From positions 1 through 5,541 of the forward strand of contig CAQVQZ010000143.1 of the NCBI GenBank assembly GCA_948902155.1: 5,541 nucleotides of DNA, read 5' to 3'. Under the pieces are notes generated by a model. That model worked only from the letters and a program-made list of their open reading frames with translations, had not been told where the DNA came from and searched no databases. The translations under genes were made by a program, and so were the position numbers. The stretch comes from an uncultured Oscillibacter sp. (lineage in GTDB: Bacteria > Bacillota_A > Clostridia > Oscillospirales > Oscillospiraceae). Below are positions 5,313 to 5,541 of the stretch, in pieces. Numbering within the stretch: the stretch's first letter is position 1; each line of letters begins with the position of its first letter.

Positions 5313-5541
5313 TTATCTGGAGTATATGAGTCTGGAAAAAGAACCGTCACGCAGACAAACCTGCCGGACATCCCGCAAGGCATAGTTTTCAAAGCCGACA
5401 TTCAGTCTATCCTGGCAGTAACCACCCCGGACCAGCCCGCTGAAAAGGGTGATATACAACGTGTTATCCTCTACTTCCCAGTTGGCCCGGCGGAACGTTG
5501 TGGCACTTTTTCTCTCCAGGCTTGCCGTCATGGAGAAATGG
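5313..5541 (-). CDS. Unrecognised protein, C-terminal part (runs off the window)
   Basis: The frame is open from the window edge to a TAA at 5313 and gives 75 residues of what I take to be a protein C-terminus. An ATG at 5531 would give 72 residues, but the bases before it (TTTCTCC) contain no Shine-Dalgarno, so the gene probably extends beyond the window. The visible part looks beta-rich and mixed in charge: 'WEVEDNTLYITLFSGLV', then 'GYCQDRLNVGFENYALRDV', ending 'SFSRLIYSR', with two cysteines and no membrane segment. I do not recognise the family. Natural-looking composition and a terminator directly after the stop argue for a real gene. No functional link to the genes downstream is evident, and the terminator makes it a separate transcription unit. 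Confidence 0.6.
   Translation of the reverse strand, partial: HFSMTASLERKSATTFRRANWEVEDNTLYITLFSGLVRGGYCQDRLNVGFENYALRDVRQVCLRDGSFSRLIYSR

Noticed and set aside
1..5541. Mobile element, CRISPR array, toxin-antitoxin or defence system
   Set aside because: No transposase, integrase, inverted or direct repeat series, or defence-family motif was found on either strand; all genes are compact housekeeping-type or conserved unknowns.

Overview
The window is GC-rich and every gene I can support lies on the minus strand. Gene content points to a Gram-positive anaerobe of the Firmicutes: a CdaA-type diadenylate cyclase followed by CdaR, strong GGAGG ribosome binding sites, and a small Se/S-carrier-like protein paired with a class V aminotransferase. 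High GC with this content fits gut Oscillospiraceae/Clostridia, but that placement is inference and no marker gene is present.

Layout, in the direction of transcription (right to left). (1) 5541-5313: the 3' end of an unrecognised gene, followed 8 nt later by a good intrinsic terminator (5304-5282). (2) 5223-3842: a two-gene unit. A DUF3343 / putative Se/S carrier-like protein overlaps by 4 nt (ATGA) a PLP-dependent cysteine desulfurase-family enzyme with its PLP lysine and catalytic cysteine intact. (3) 3841-3698: an intergenic region with a near-ideal sigma-A promoter (perfect TATAAT, 17-nt spacer) and a GC-rich leader hairpin just ahead of the next gene. (4) 3697-1: a compact five-gene run: cdaA (diadenylate cyclase), cdaR (YbbR-repeat regulator), an RseC-like membrane protein with a four-cysteine cluster, a DUF5685-like protein, and the start of a J-domain protein cut by the window edge. 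Junctions are 1 nt, 22 nt, a 1-nt overlap (TGATG) and a 4-nt overlap (ATGA), so one co-transcribed and largely translationally coupled operon is likely.

Working together: CdaA makes c-di-AMP and CdaR is its usual membrane-bound partner that modulates its activity. The usual third gene, glmM, is absent here; its place is taken by the RseC-like protein, the DUF5685 protein and the J-domain protein. The DUF5685 protein carries an Asp-rich stretch that resembles the second metal-binding motif of squalene/phytoene synthases. That resemblance and the unusual c-di-AMP operon are the two most interesting points. Nothing here looks like a mobile element, CRISPR array, RNA gene or defence system.
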